Shown: in pieces, positions 34,495-44,111 of the stretch
How the letters are laid out: each line of letters begins with the position of its first letter
How positions within the stretch are numbered: position 1 is the first letter of the stretch
Assembly: GCA_963709995.1 (NCBI GenBank)
Contig: CAVPYN010000005.1
Coordinates: 62,001 to 126,000, forward strand
Length of the DNA stretch: 64,000 bases
Origin: JAUIIK01 sp963709995
GTDB lineage: Bacteria > Chloroflexota > Chloroflexia > Thermomicrobiales > CFX8
Direction of reading: 5' to 3'
Program-made: the position numbers and the translations under genes
The notes under the pieces: model-generated
The model's input: only the letters and a program-made list of their open reading frames with translations
Told to the model about the DNA's origin: nothing
The model's database searches: none

Positions 34495-34500
34495 TATAAT
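34495..34500 (+). promoter_or_regulatory. -10 element before greA
   Basis: A perfect TATAAT stands 83 bases before the greA start. No good -35 hexamer is seen at 16-18 bases upstream, so the assignment is tentative. Confidence 0.4.
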
Positions 34501-34582
34501 CTGCCGCCGTACTATCAAGTTCCGCGCCCGTTAGGGCATGGGCCTTCGGGCCAGAATTGTCGAAGCTTCATGAGGTATTCCA

Positions 34583-35050
34583 ATGGCTGAAAAGATCCCG
34601 ATAACCGAAGAAGGGCTAGAGCGTCTCAAGTCGGAGCTCGACCAACTTGTGAAAGTCCGCAGGCCGGGCATTATCAAAGCAATCGCGGCCGCGCGCGAAG
34701 AAGGAGACCTGCGAGAAAATGCGGGCTACGACGCCGCGCGCAACGACCAGGCAATAAACGAGCGCCGCATCCTCGACATTGAGGACCGCATTCGCAGGGC
34801 GGTCGTCATCGACCCGACCAACGCGACCTCGGTACAGGTTGGCACGACAGTCACCGTCGAGATCGATGGAGAAGAAGAAACCTACACCATCGTTGGCGCC
34901 GTCGAAGCGCGGCCTGCTCAGGGCAAGATTTCGAACGAGTCCCCGATCGGGAAGGCGCTTCTCGGGCGCAAGGCTGGCGATCAGGTTGATATTCGCACTC
35001 CGGCGGCGATTCTGAAGGCCCGCGTCGTCTCGATCAATGGAGCAAGCTGA
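34583..35050 (+). CDS. greA: Transcription elongation factor GreA
   Basis: 155 residues. The coiled-coil tip motif DLRENAGYDAARNDQ with its acidic residues, which reach the RNA polymerase active site to trigger transcript cleavage, lies near residue 45. The C-terminal globular domain ends with ESPIGKALLGRKAGDQVDI, the family signature. Start ATG 34583 with GAGG upstream. Its end overlaps the HD-domain gene by 14 bases. Confidence 0.97.
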   Translation: MAEKIPITEEGLERLKSELDQLVKVRRPGIIKAIAAAREEGDLRENAGYDAARNDQAINERRILDIEDRIRRAVVIDPTNATSVQVGTTVTVEIDGEEETYTIVGAVEARPAQGKISNESPIGKALLGRKAGDQVDIRTPAAILKARVVSINGAS

Positions 35051-35696
35051 ACGCCGGCAACTCCAGTGCATCGAGCATCACGCTCGAACCTTGTGCGAAA
35101 CCCACGATCCAGCCCACGACGCGGCCCATGTCCAGCGGGTTGTCAGGAATGCCCGGATGATCCTGGCCCGTGAGCCTGTGACAGAAGGATCTATCGACCA
35201 GTTCGTCGTTGAATGCGCCTGCTGGCTCCACGATATCGTTCAGCTGCCGAAGGGTTCAGGACCGCCCGGTGAATCCGCACGCCTGTCCGCCGCCCGGGCC
35301 CGAACCTTGCTGGAAACTCTGAACATCGCCCCCCAACGCGCCGACCATGTGGCCAACGCAGTCCGAACTCACAGCTACTCTGGAGGCGAACCACCAGCAT
35401 CGATTGAAGCCGCGATCGTTCAGGATGCCGACCGGCTTGACGCCCTCGGGGCAATCGGCCTTGCCCGGCTGTTCGTCGTCGCCGGAAACCTCCGGTCTCA
35501 GCTCTACCATTCCGACGATCCGCTGGCGGAACATCGTCCACTTGACGACAAGAGGTACGCACTTGACCACATCGCCACCAAACTGCTCAAACTCCCAGAA
35601 TTGATGCACACCAATGCCGCTCGCCAGCTGGCGATCGATCGGGTGGCCTATCTTCTCGACTTCCGAGATCAACTCCTGAGCGAGATCGGAGCATAG
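35037..35696 (+). CDS. HD-domain phosphohydrolase
   Basis: 219 residues. The HD superfamily metal ligands are in HDAAHVQRVVRNA (His), CACWLHDIV (His-Asp) and QDADRLDALGAIG (Asp). The family hydrolyses nucleotide or other phosphate esters. It overlaps greA by 14 bases, so the two are co-expressed, and it converges on the ppsR region 19 bases later. Confidence 0.92.
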   Translation: MEQAERRQLQCIEHHARTLCETHDPAHDAAHVQRVVRNARMILAREPVTEGSIDQFVVECACWLHDIVQLPKGSGPPGESARLSAARARTLLETLNIAPQRADHVANAVRTHSYSGGEPPASIEAAIVQDADRLDALGAIGLARLFVVAGNLRSQLYHSDDPLAEHRPLDDKRYALDHIATKLLKLPELMHTNAARQLAIDRVAYLLDFRDQLLSEIGA

Positions 35697-35715
35697 TTTG
35701 CGTTCCGCCACCAGA

Positions 35716-36599
35716 TCAGGGCTCGAACTTCTTCGGCGCGATGATTTCCCGCACTGGACGCCCGGTGCGGCTGAGGTCGGTAGTCTGGCGGAAGCTCTCG
35801 AAGATCGCGATGATCTCTTTGGCAGATTCTTCGATCGACTTGCCGGTGATGTCGATGATCGGCCAGGGGTAGCCGCGACGGACGATGCGTCGAAAATGCG
35901 CGATCTCCTCGCGAATCTTTCGGGATCCGCGTATTCTCCATCGAGCAGTTGATCCAGCGATTCCAGACGCGCCCGGCGAATCCGCTCCAGATGGTTTGCT
36001 TCGATCGTCAGCGCGACGATCTTCTGCTGCTCGATCTGTTCCAGAATCGACGGCGGTTCGACGCCGAGAATGATCGGAACGTTCGCCACTCGCCAGCCGC
36101 GCATCGAGAGATAGATCGATAGACGGCGTCTTTGACGTGCGCGAGACGCCGACAAGCACGCAATCGGCCTGATCGAGGTCGTCGAGACTCTGGCCGTCGT
36201 CGTGCTGGACCGTGAACTGGATCGCGTCGATGCGCTCGAAATAGTCATCGGCTGGAGCCTGGGAAACGCCAGGCTGGAGGATCGGCTTTGCGCCCGACTT
36301 CCTGGCTCGATATAGCCGATCAGCGGGCCGATTAGATCGACGTGCGGGATGAGCCGCAGACGGCACTCACGCACCAGCAGGTTGCGAAGATCTTGGACAA
36401 CGATGGTGTGGACGACGATCGCTTCGCTAGCCGTCGCCTCGCGGACAACTCGCAGCACCTGCTCGCGGGTGCGGATGCCGGGGCGTCGATTGACGCGAAA
36501 CGCGACACCGGGGAACTGGGCAGTCGCGGCGTTCACCGCCGCATCAGCCGTTGCGCCACCGCCATCCGAAACGATGAAGAGCGTCGCCGATCGTCCGGG
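35716..36599 (-). pseudogene. PEP synthase/PPDK regulatory kinase-phosphorylase, three frameshifts
   Basis: Intact relatives (DUF299) switch PEP synthase or PPDK on and off by threonine phosphorylation. Pieces in two frames assemble a full protein: TLFIVSDGGGATADAAV, then (after about 36300) KPILQPGVSQAPADDYFERI and the P-loop VLVGVSRTSKTP, then (after about 36121) LSIYLSMRGWRVANVPIILG, then (after about 35919) IREEIAHFRRIVRRGYPWP and a normal C-terminus. At least three single-base shifts are needed. No standard start codon stands before TLFIVSD without meeting a stop, so a fourth defect is possible. The damage continues into the next gene, suggesting locally poor sequence. Confidence 0.8.
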
Positions 36600-36933
36600 A
36601 ATCCCCCGTCGCTGTGTCCTCCCGAGCGGGTACTATGATTGCCTGCCGTGGCCCGTCATTGCTCCGTCGGATGACGCTTGATCCTATCCAATTCGGCGTA
36701 GCCGAGTTCATGCTTACCGATATCTCAGTCGAAGATATCTCTTCAGACCGGCCGGAAGACCAGTCCGATTTCCGGGTTGTACACTACCTGCGCGAATCCT
36801 GAGGGCGAGTCTCGCGGATAGTTGACCTTCAACGACGACTGGAACGTTGACCTGCCGATGGCGAGATCGAACTCGAGAGACGAGCGAGAGTGAACTTGCC
36901 GCCTCCGTCTGCTTGGACGGTCCAGCGGCGACG
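36600..36933 (+). other. Gene-free stretch between ppsR and the Agl23-like gene
   Basis: This divergent intergenic space should hold promoters for both neighbours. The perfect palindrome GAAGATATC-type AT-rich patch near 36715-36745 (CCGATATCTCAGTCGAAGAT) is the only AT-rich part. No reliable coding frame is seen, but sequence errors in this neighbourhood could hide the true N-termini of the flanking genes. Confidence 0.35.
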
Positions 36934-39269
36934 ATGCCAGTCCGCGGCTGGAGCGCGTTCGGCCGCGCACCGCATCTACCGGCGATTCCGGCTAACCTGA
37001 AGGGGCTCGCCTACCTGTGATCTTCGTCCTCGCGGTGCTTACCCGGTTCTGGGATCTCGGTTCCCGCGCGATGAACCATGACGAGAGCCTGCACACCTAT
37101 TTCTCGTGGCTTCTCTATGACGAGTACCGCTACACCCACGATCCGCTGATGCACGGGCCGGCGCTTTTCCATCTGAATGCGCTGAGCTACTTTCTCTTTG
37201 GCGATAATGACGTCACCGCGCGAATCGTGCCGGCGTTCTTCGGAACGATGATCGTCTTGATGCCGGCACTCTTGCGCAGCCCACGTCTCCTTGGGCGCTG
37301 GGGAGCGCTCATCGCGTCCTCGGTGCTGCTGTTTTCTCCATCGATCCTCTACTACTCACGCTTCATCCGCCACGACGTCTACACACTCTTCGCGACCTTC
37401 GCGATTGTCATCGCCGCGCTGCGTTACCTGGAGCGACCCGAACGACGGTGGATCATCATTGCCGCGGTCTCTACAGCGTTCCTTTTCACGACGAAAGAGG
37501 TATCGTTTATCGTGGCATTCATCGTCGTGACATTTCTTGCGGTCGATCGTCAGCTGGCAGATTCACCGGGCGATGTTTGGCGTGCTGGTCGGCGCGGGTG
37601 TGGTCTTGCTGGGGACGATCGCCGTGCTCCGCGCGCTCGGCGTCGCGCCACTACCGGGCATACCCTGGGAAGACCCTTCCCAACGAAACGTCAGCGAGTT
37701 CGGCAATTGATCTCGCGGAGCATCCCTATGTCCTGGCGGGGCTTGGTGTGCTCGGCTTGACGATCGTCGCCGCGCTGATCGTCGCCGATCGATTACGCAC
37801 CAGGGACGGTAAATGGCTCGACGATGTTGTGGGCCAGACGCCGGTCCACACAACCGCCCATTCCTCGTACCTGGCGTTGCGCGACTACCGGGGCCTGTCA
37901 TCGGCGTTGCAGTCGCGTTGCAATCTTTGTACGATCCTTTACACGACATCTTCACCAACTTTGGTGGTCTTGCCAGCGCACGTTCGGCGCTCTCGGCTAC
38001 TGGCTCGGCCAGCAGGATGTGCAGCGCGGAGCACAGCCCTGGTTCTACTATCTGCTGCTGCTGCCGCAGTATGAGTTCGTCGCGGTCGTCGTATTCCCCA
38101 TTGCAGCAGTCGTTGACATGCTGGCGCAGTTCTCAAGCGGATTCGAGGCGGCCAACTACCCCCTTGGCGGTGAGGTCGGGCGGACGTCACTACATGCGGG
38201 ATTCTTTCTGTTCTGGGCTGTGCATGATGCTGGCAGTGCTCTCCTGGGCTGGTGAGAAGATGCCCTGGCTCAGTGTCCACGTCGTCTTGCCGATGATCTT
38301 GCTCGCGGCATCCTATGCCGGTGAAGCGCTTGAGTCTTATCGAAGCCCGGTTGCGCGAGGATCGGACCGCGCGAAGGACGACACTGGCGCTGGTATCGGG
38401 CATCGTCCTCATTTCCAGCGCATGGTTCTTGCTCTGGGCCTGGGCAAGCGCCGGACCGTGGGTCTTCAGCGACGAGATCGGTAACTACGTCCGCCACTTA
38501 CGCCCCTTTGCCGCCGACCATCCCTGGATCCTCTACGTCCCGCTCTGGTCGCGCTCGTCGCGCTGGTTGGCTACGGCATCCGCCGACTTGGTCCGAAACT
38601 CGCGCTCGCGGCTGGCGCGTGGCAATCGTTGGCCGTCGATGATCGTCGGGCAGGCACATGTAAGCTACCGCTTCACCTACACGGAAGGCGATGTCGCCGT
38701 CGATATGCTCATGTATAGCCAGGCATCCCCGGACGTCGAGCGCGTCATGGACGACCTCGGCGAGATTCGCGCCAGCTCGGGCGGAGAGGACATCGCTATC
38801 TGGTACGACACCGGCACATCCTGGCCTTTCCAGTGGTATCTGCGTGATTATCCAAATCGACGCTTTTACGGCACCACGATCGACAGCCCGCCGAACGCCG
38901 AGGTGGTCTTGATCTCGCAGGATAACTGGGCGAGAACGACGCAATGCTGACCGGCTACACCTATCAGGACTACACGATGCGCTGGTTCTTCCCGGAAGAC
39001 CCGATCTATCGTCGCTTCGCCATCGCGCCGGAACTGAATAACCCGGCAGATCAGAATCACCAGACGGATGAAGACGGGCCCTACTCCGTCGCCGATGTGC
39101 TTCGAGCGTCGGCAGTTCACTCTGGTCATTGCGCGAGCCGCAACAACAGGCGAAGATGTTCCGACTCGTGGCCTATCGCGAACTCTGGGATCAGATTCGG
39201 TCTGACTTTGATTTCCGCGTATATGTACGCAATGATCTCGTCGATATCTGGAATGAGGCGCGCTACTAG
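36934..39269 (+). pseudogene. Agl23-like membrane glycosyltransferase (TIGR03663 type), many frameshifts
   Basis: Reassembling pieces from all three frames gives one protein of about 770 residues: MPVRGWSAFGRAPHLP, then IFVLAVLTRFWDLGSRAMNH with DESLHTYFSWLLYDE and DPLMHGPALFHLNALSYFLF, the hallmark of this flippase-associated membrane family. Later pieces are HPYVLAGLGVLGLTIVAALI, QPWFYYLLLLPQYEFVAVVV, GEKMPWLSVHVVLPMILLAA and an extracytoplasmic C-terminal domain with WYDTGTSWPFQWYLRDYPNR. About eight single-base shifts are needed. The protein content is otherwise well conserved, so sequence error is at least as likely as decay. It precedes a related protein with NHL repeats. Confidence 0.75.
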
Positions 39270-39280
39270 CGCTGAAGCGG

Positions 39281-42070
39281 GTGGTCCGGCGCCATCCAGG
39301 TGAAGCCGGCGGTTATGGGGTGAGAGTGGATTCCGACGCGAGGGCTATCGAAACAGACGACGGCGTCGACCCTGCCGGGCAACCGTCGCTCCTCGACCGC
39401 GGGATTAGCCTTCCGCTGACGCTTGGCGTGCTGGTAGCCACAGTCTCCGTCATTGTTGCGGTGATGCTTCGTCTCCCGGAGCTTGATCGTTGGGCATTTA
39501 GTCCGGAAGAAGGCGCAATTGCCCTGGCGGCTCGCGATCTTGTCCGTGGCAACACCTTGCCAGACGGCATGCTCGGTCAACCTTTCGTCATCGAATGGGT
39601 CGCGCTCTTCATGTTTCTGGGCGATACAACGCTGTCGGTCGCCCGCGTATCGATGGCGGTTGCAGGAATCGCTGGCATCATCGCCCTCCTCGGCCTGAAA
39701 AAGGACTTCGCCGCGGGAGCGATTGCCGCCACGATGCTGCTGTTGGCGATGTCGCCAACGCTTGTGAGCGCCTCCCGGGCTGTGGACGGCAATGTGCTCG
39801 TCTTCTCGTTGAGCATTTTGTTGCTCGCAAGCCTCTACTGGTTACTCGACTCGGAACTCCTCGCCGCCCCGGCACTGACCGGCGTCGCTCTTGCCCTGCT
39901 TCTCCTCTCCGGCCCTCTCGGGCTACCGGCTGCGATCCTCGTTGTCCTCGGGTTCGTGCTGTTGCGACGTGATCTGGATTTGCCGTCACGTTCACAAATC
40001 ATCGCGGCTGGCGCGGGATTCGCAGCTGCGTTCATCCTTTCCGCCAGCGCACTCCTCACCCAACCATCAAGCATCATCGAAGCGCCAGCAGAGTCGCTAC
40101 GCTTGCTCTGGGACAGCTATCTCAGCAACATTGGCGATGGTCTTCATCTTCCAGTTCTGAACCTGATTATCAACGAACCACTGATACTGCTCCTGGCGAT
40201 CCTCGGACTCGTCTGGCGGAAGGACTCCGACATTGTGCGTGGGCTGGCAATGTGGTCAGCTATCGCGCTCGTCATCGTGAGTCTGCTCGGAGACGCCGGG
40301 GCGGGCGGGTTTGGCCTGACGTTGCTGCCGCTCGGACTGCTCGCGGGTATCGGAGCGATTGAGGTCCTCACCAGGGTTATAAATCCCGGACAGCGTTGGG
40401 GTTGGCCCGCCGCGTTCGTCACGAGCATCCTTATTCTGGTGTTTGCCTTTGTGAGCATCATCGGCCTGGCCACGCCGGATCCTGGACGAACGACGGGTCA
40501 GAGCGCCGTCCGGTTTCTTCTCGTCGTCATCGTCGTCATCATTCCAATTGGATTCCTGCTCACCCGCATTGGAGACCGTGTGCGTGGCCAGCGCATTGCG
40601 CTCGCGTTCCTTGCTATGAGCGTCCTGCTTGGAGCCATCACGGTACGATCTTCGGTACTCACCGTCACCACGTGGCCGGCCACGCCGGGCAACCTGTTAT
40701 CGAGCCAGGCCATGAGCGATGGCCTTCCGGTCATTATCGACAGACTGCACCGCATCTCCCGCGACGTCACCCGAAAAGAGCGCGACGCCCGGATGCCCGT
40801 CGGTGGCGTCGGATTACGCATCGCCCTGGATGAAGCGATCGAACAACCCTTCGCCTGGTATTTCCGGGAGTATCCGAACCTGACCGTATTCGATCCAGAT
40901 ACTGAAAGCCCGCCAGAGGGCACCCAAGTCGTGATACTGGATGGCTCGAAAGATGGTGAGAGTGTAGCGCCAGGTATGGCGGGTGAGACCTACCTGCTCC
41001 AGTACGATGAGCCTGCTTATGTTTCGTCTCCTGACTGGGGAGACATGATCGGTGACGCGTTCAGCCTCGATAGCTGGCGGCAGTTCGTCTCATTTGTCAT
41101 CAATCGGGAAACAGAGCAACCAGTCACAGCGGATGAGTTCCAGCTCCTAGCCATCCCACTGATCGCCGAGCGCTTCGCGGTGTCAACAGGTCCGTACAAC
41201 CTCAACGAACGTGCTGGTATCGGCACATCAGCCGGACAATTCAATCAGCCGCGCGGCATCGCGATCGACGGCGCCGGCGGTGTGTACGTCGTCGATGCTG
41301 GCAACGCGCGAATCCAGCACTTCGACGCGGCGGGCAATTTTGACCGCTTCATCGGCGAGGGGACGCTCGCCCTCTTCCCCGGCGGGCAAGGCGGCGCGGG
41401 AGGCATGGCGCTCGACGAAGACGGCAACCTGTACGTCGCCGACACCTGGAATCATCAAATCAAGGTATTCTCTCCGTCTGGCGAACTCCTGCGCTCCTGG
41501 GGTAGCTTTTTCGACGCTCAGGATGATCCGGCGCGAGCCGACCAGGAGCCCGGGTTGTTCTACGGGCCGCGCGACGTCGCGATCCACGACGGCCTGCTCT
41601 ACGTCACCGACACTGGCAACGAGCGTGTCCAGGTGTTTGACCTGGAGGGCCAGTTCGTGCGCAGCTTTGGCGAGATTGGTTCTGGAACCGGTCAACTGAT
41701 CGAGCCGGTGGGTATCGCCGTCTCCGACGACGGGGTCGTCTTCGTCGCCGACTCACACAATGGCAGGCTGGCTCGCTTCTCGATTGACGGCGAAGCGCTG
41801 GATCCGTGGCCGGTCGATCTCTGGGAGGGCCAGCAGTTCTTCGAGCCGTACGTGGCCGTTGGGCCGGACGGCAGAGTTTATGCCAGCGACTCGACCAGCG
41901 GTCAAATTGCAGTCTTTTCGCCGTCCGGCGAACCACTGGGTCCGATCAGCGGCGCTGCTTTGCTGCGGCCGTATGACATGGTAGTCACTGCCGACGGACT
42001 CCAATTGCTTGTCACGGACGGGCTCGCGAACGCTGTCATCAGCCTTAGCCCACCTCCCACGGAGCAGTAG
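39281..42070 (+). CDS. Membrane glycosyltransferase-like protein fused to an NHL beta-propeller
   Basis: 929 residues. The first half has about 12 hydrophobic segments from residue 45, with FSPEEGAIALAARDLVRGN near residue 72 recalling the Agl23/GT39 active-site loop. A soluble domain at 480-620 includes PFAWYFREYPNLTVFDPD, like the preceding gene. From about residue 640 come six NHL-type blades: FNQPRGIAIDGAGGVYVVDA, NLYVADTWNHQIKVF, FYGPRDVAIHDGLLYVTDTG, IEPVGIAVSDDGVVFVADSH and others. The propeller is probably extracellular. GTG 39281 is the first start; GTG at about 39320 is also possible. A cell-surface glycan role is inferred. Confidence 0.82.
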   Translation: MVRRHPGEAGGYGVRVDSDARAIETDDGVDPAGQPSLLDRGISLPLTLGVLVATVSVIVAVMLRLPELDRWAFSPEEGAIALAARDLVRGNTLPDGMLGQPFVIEWVALFMFLGDTTLSVARVSMAVAGIAGIIALLGLKKDFAAGAIAATMLLLAMSPTLVSASRAVDGNVLVFSLSILLLASLYWLLDSELLAAPALTGVALALLLLSGPLGLPAAILVVLGFVLLRRDLDLPSRSQIIAAGAGFAAAFILSASALLTQPSSIIEAPAESLRLLWDSYLSNIGDGLHLPVLNLIINEPLILLLAILGLVWRKDSDIVRGLAMWSAIALVIVSLLGDAGAGGFGLTLLPLGLLAGIGAIEVLTRVINPGQRWGWPAAFVTSILILVFAFVSIIGLATPDPGRTTGQSAVRFLLVVIVVIIPIGFLLTRIGDRVRGQRIALAFLAMSVLLGAITVRSSVLTVTTWPATPGNLLSSQAMSDGLPVIIDRLHRISRDVTRKERDARMPVGGVGLRIALDEAIEQPFAWYFREYPNLTVFDPDTESPPEGTQVVILDGSKDGESVAPGMAGETYLLQYDEPAYVSSPDWGDMIGDAFSLDSWRQFVSFVINRETEQPVTADEFQLLAIPLIAERFAVSTGPYNLNERAGIGTSAGQFNQPRGIAIDGAGGVYVVDAGNARIQHFDAAGNFDRFIGEGTLALFPGGQGGAGGMALDEDGNLYVADTWNHQIKVFSPSGELLRSWGSFFDAQDDPARADQEPGLFYGPRDVAIHDGLLYVTDTGNERVQVFDLEGQFVRSFGEIGSGTGQLIEPVGIAVSDDGVVFVADSHNGRLARFSIDGEALDPWPVDLWEGQQFFEPYVAVGPDGRVYASDSTSGQIAVFSPSGEPLGPISGAALLRPYDMVVTADGLQLLVTDGLANAVISLSPPPTEQ

Positions 42071-42163
42071 TCGCACAACAGATGTCTCCGGACGGCGGCA
42101 TCTCGTCTGTCGCGCTACGATGTAGCGCAAGCGATGCCTATCCATGAACGACCGGGGAAGTTG

Positions 42164-43597
42164 ATGGCTATTGACATTAGTCCGTTCTCGAGCGCAACCG
42201 AGATGCTGGAAGCACTCGAATCCCGAACATTGAGCGCGAAAGAACTAGTCGAAACACACATCGACCGTATCACCAAATTCAATCCGGCCATCAACGTGAT
42301 CGTGACCGAGGCGTTCGATCTGGCTCGCCAGTCCGCGGATCTGGCCGACCGTAACCGGCGTGAAGGTCGCGGGCTGCCGTTGAGTGGACTGCCGGTTACG
42401 ATTAAAGATCAGATCGACGTGGCTGGAATGCGAACCACCGGCGGGAATCCGGAGCGCGCGACGCACCGGGCGAGCGAGGATGCGCCAAACGTGGCGCGAC
42501 TCCGCGCGGCGGGGGCAATTGTTCTGGGGAAGACAAACGTTCCAGCGTCCGGCGACTGGCAAGCGAACAACCCGCTCTTCGGGCGCACCAACAACCCATG
42601 GAACGTCGAGCGCACATCCGGTGGCAGCACAGGAGGCGCGGCGGCCGTCGCGACGGGCATGAGCCCACTGGAACTCGGCAGCGACATCGGTGGCTCGGTA
42701 CGGATTCCAGCCGCGTATTGCGGAATTTTGGGACACAAGCCGAGCGAGACGGCAATGCCGAAGGGCAGCATGCCAAATCCAGCTGTGCCGCTAACCGTCC
42801 AGGGGCCGCTCGCCCGATCTACTCAAGACCTGGAATTCGCCCTCAACATCATGGCAGGACCCGTCGAAGGCGAAGATATCGGATGGCGACTAACGATCCC
42901 GCAGGCTCGTGGGACTTCGCTGAGAGATTTCCGGGTTGCCGTCCTACCACGGCTCGATTGGCTGCCCTGCGACGATGAGACACTCGCAGCACAGGAGCAA
43001 TTGGCGATTCAGCTTAGCGCTACCGGCGCGACGGTCGAGGAGATGATTCCCGACGGTTTCGGCGATCTCCAGGAGTACTATCTGACCTATCTTTCTCTAC
43101 TCAACGCGATGGTGACCCGCAACCTGCCGGAAGAGCCACGCGAGCGCGCAGCCCAACGCCTGAAAGATAGCGGTGATCTGATCAGCCTCGCTAAAGCTCG
43201 CGGCATGGAAGCATCGATCGCCGACTACATCAACTGGATCGATCAGCGGGAAGTTTACCGGCGAAAGTATCGAGAATTCTTCCGCGATTGGGATCTGATC
43301 CTGTCGCCTGTCACGCTCTGTCCGGCATACCCGCATACAACCGAGCGCTGGCTCGACCGCAAGCTGGATGTCAATGGCCAGCCTGCCCACTATGACCTGC
43401 TCTCCGCCTATCCTTCGTTCGCAACGCTTACGGGACAACCGGCTACCAACTTCCCGGTCGGGCTGAACAGGGAAGGTCTGCCACTCGGGCTACAGGCGAT
43501 TGGCCCGTACCTCGAAGATCGGACAACGATCAGGTTCGCCGGGCTTGTCTGCGAACACTATGGCGGCTTTCAGGCCCCACCGGGATTCGGCGGCTGA
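42164..43597 (+). CDS. Amidase (amidase signature family)
   Basis: 477 residues from ATG 42164; an in-frame ATG 30 bases upstream is possible. The Ser-cisSer-Lys triad is visible: Lys in LPVTIKDQIDVAGM, the cis-Ser in TSGGSTGGAAAVA (the usual second Ser is Thr) and the nucleophile in ELGSDIGGSVRIPAAY. The C-terminal PATNFPVGLNREGLPLGLQ is typical. The enzyme hydrolyses an amide to acid and ammonia in the cytoplasm. The substrate is unknown. Confidence 0.94.
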   Translation: MAIDISPFSSATEMLEALESRTLSAKELVETHIDRITKFNPAINVIVTEAFDLARQSADLADRNRREGRGLPLSGLPVTIKDQIDVAGMRTTGGNPERATHRASEDAPNVARLRAAGAIVLGKTNVPASGDWQANNPLFGRTNNPWNVERTSGGSTGGAAAVATGMSPLELGSDIGGSVRIPAAYCGILGHKPSETAMPKGSMPNPAVPLTVQGPLARSTQDLEFALNIMAGPVEGEDIGWRLTIPQARGTSLRDFRVAVLPRLDWLPCDDETLAAQEQLAIQLSATGATVEEMIPDGFGDLQEYYLTYLSLLNAMVTRNLPEEPRERAAQRLKDSGDLISLAKARGMEASIADYINWIDQREVYRRKYREFFRDWDLILSPVTLCPAYPHTTERWLDRKLDVNGQPAHYDLLSAYPSFATLTGQPATNFPVGLNREGLPLGLQAIGPYLEDRTTIRFAGLVCEHYGGFQAPPGFGG

Positions 43598-43637
43598 CCG
43601 ACAGGATCTCAATCCATCGATCACGTGTCAAGATCGC

Positions 43638-43666
43638 TTGACATTTTTATATCCAACCTGTATATA
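43638..43666 (+). promoter_or_regulatory. Consensus promoter of the padR-like operon
   Basis: TTGACA (43638-43643), exactly 17 bases and TATATA (43661-43666). The segment from 43647 to 43700 holds repeated TATATCC elements, which fit regulator binding over and after the promoter. Confidence 0.75.
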
Positions 43667-43689
43667 TCCCTTATGGGTATAGACAGAGT

Positions 43690-43699
43690 GGATATATCC
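43690..43699. promoter_or_regulatory. Palindromic operator candidate GGATATATCC
   Basis: A perfect 10-base palindrome lies 24 bases after the -10 element and 38 bases before the PadR start. Related half-sites TATATCC occur at 43648-43654 and 43663-43669, plus GGGTATA at 43675. Autorepression by the PadR protein is the natural reading. Confidence 0.5.
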
Positions 43700-43736
43700 A
43701 AGTTCACCTTTCGGGGTCACGAAGGAAAGGTCAGGT

Positions 43737-44111
43737 ATGAGTCGATCTCCGGACGACCTGTTGCCGCTGTCGCCAGCCGTGATGCACATCCTACTCGCGC
43801 TAGCCGCGGGGGAAAGACACGGCTACGCGATCATGCAGGAGGTCGATGAACTGAGCGAGGGAACCATGCGGCTTGCGCCAGGCACGCTCTATCGCTCGAT
43901 CAAGCGCATGCTTGAAGATGGCTTGATCGAGAATTCAGACGAGCGTCCGGATCCTTCCCTCGATGACGAACGCAGGCGCTATTACCGGTTGACGGCATTC
44001 GGCCAGCAGGTGCTCGCGGCCGAAACCCATCGGCTCAGCCGCTTGCTCGCCGCGGCCAAGCAGCGTGCCCTCAATCCGGTATTGGCACCACGCCAGCGAG
44101 AGACCTCGTGA
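43737..44111 (+). CDS. PadR-family transcriptional regulator
   Basis: 124 residues from ATG 43737 (AGGAAAGG site). The winged-helix region LSPAVMHILLALAAGERHGY, IMQEVDELSEGTMRLAPGTL and YRSIKRMLEDGLI is diagnostic, ending RRRYYRLTAFGQQVLAAE. Its short C-terminal helix would form the dimer. Its TGA overlaps the GTG of the following membrane protein gene, an arrangement commonly seen where PadR controls a membrane partner. It probably represses its own promoter through the palindromes upstream. Confidence 0.95.
   Translation: MSRSPDDLLPLSPAVMHILLALAAGERHGYAIMQEVDELSEGTMRLAPGTLYRSIKRMLEDGLIENSDERPDPSLDDERRRYYRLTAFGQQVLAAETHRLSRLLAAAKQRALNPVLAPRQRETS

Noticed and set aside
35256..36536. 426-codon minus-strand ORF spanning ppsR and the HD gene
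   Set aside because: It joins parts of the frameshifted ppsR with the antisense of the HD-domain gene; it is not one protein.
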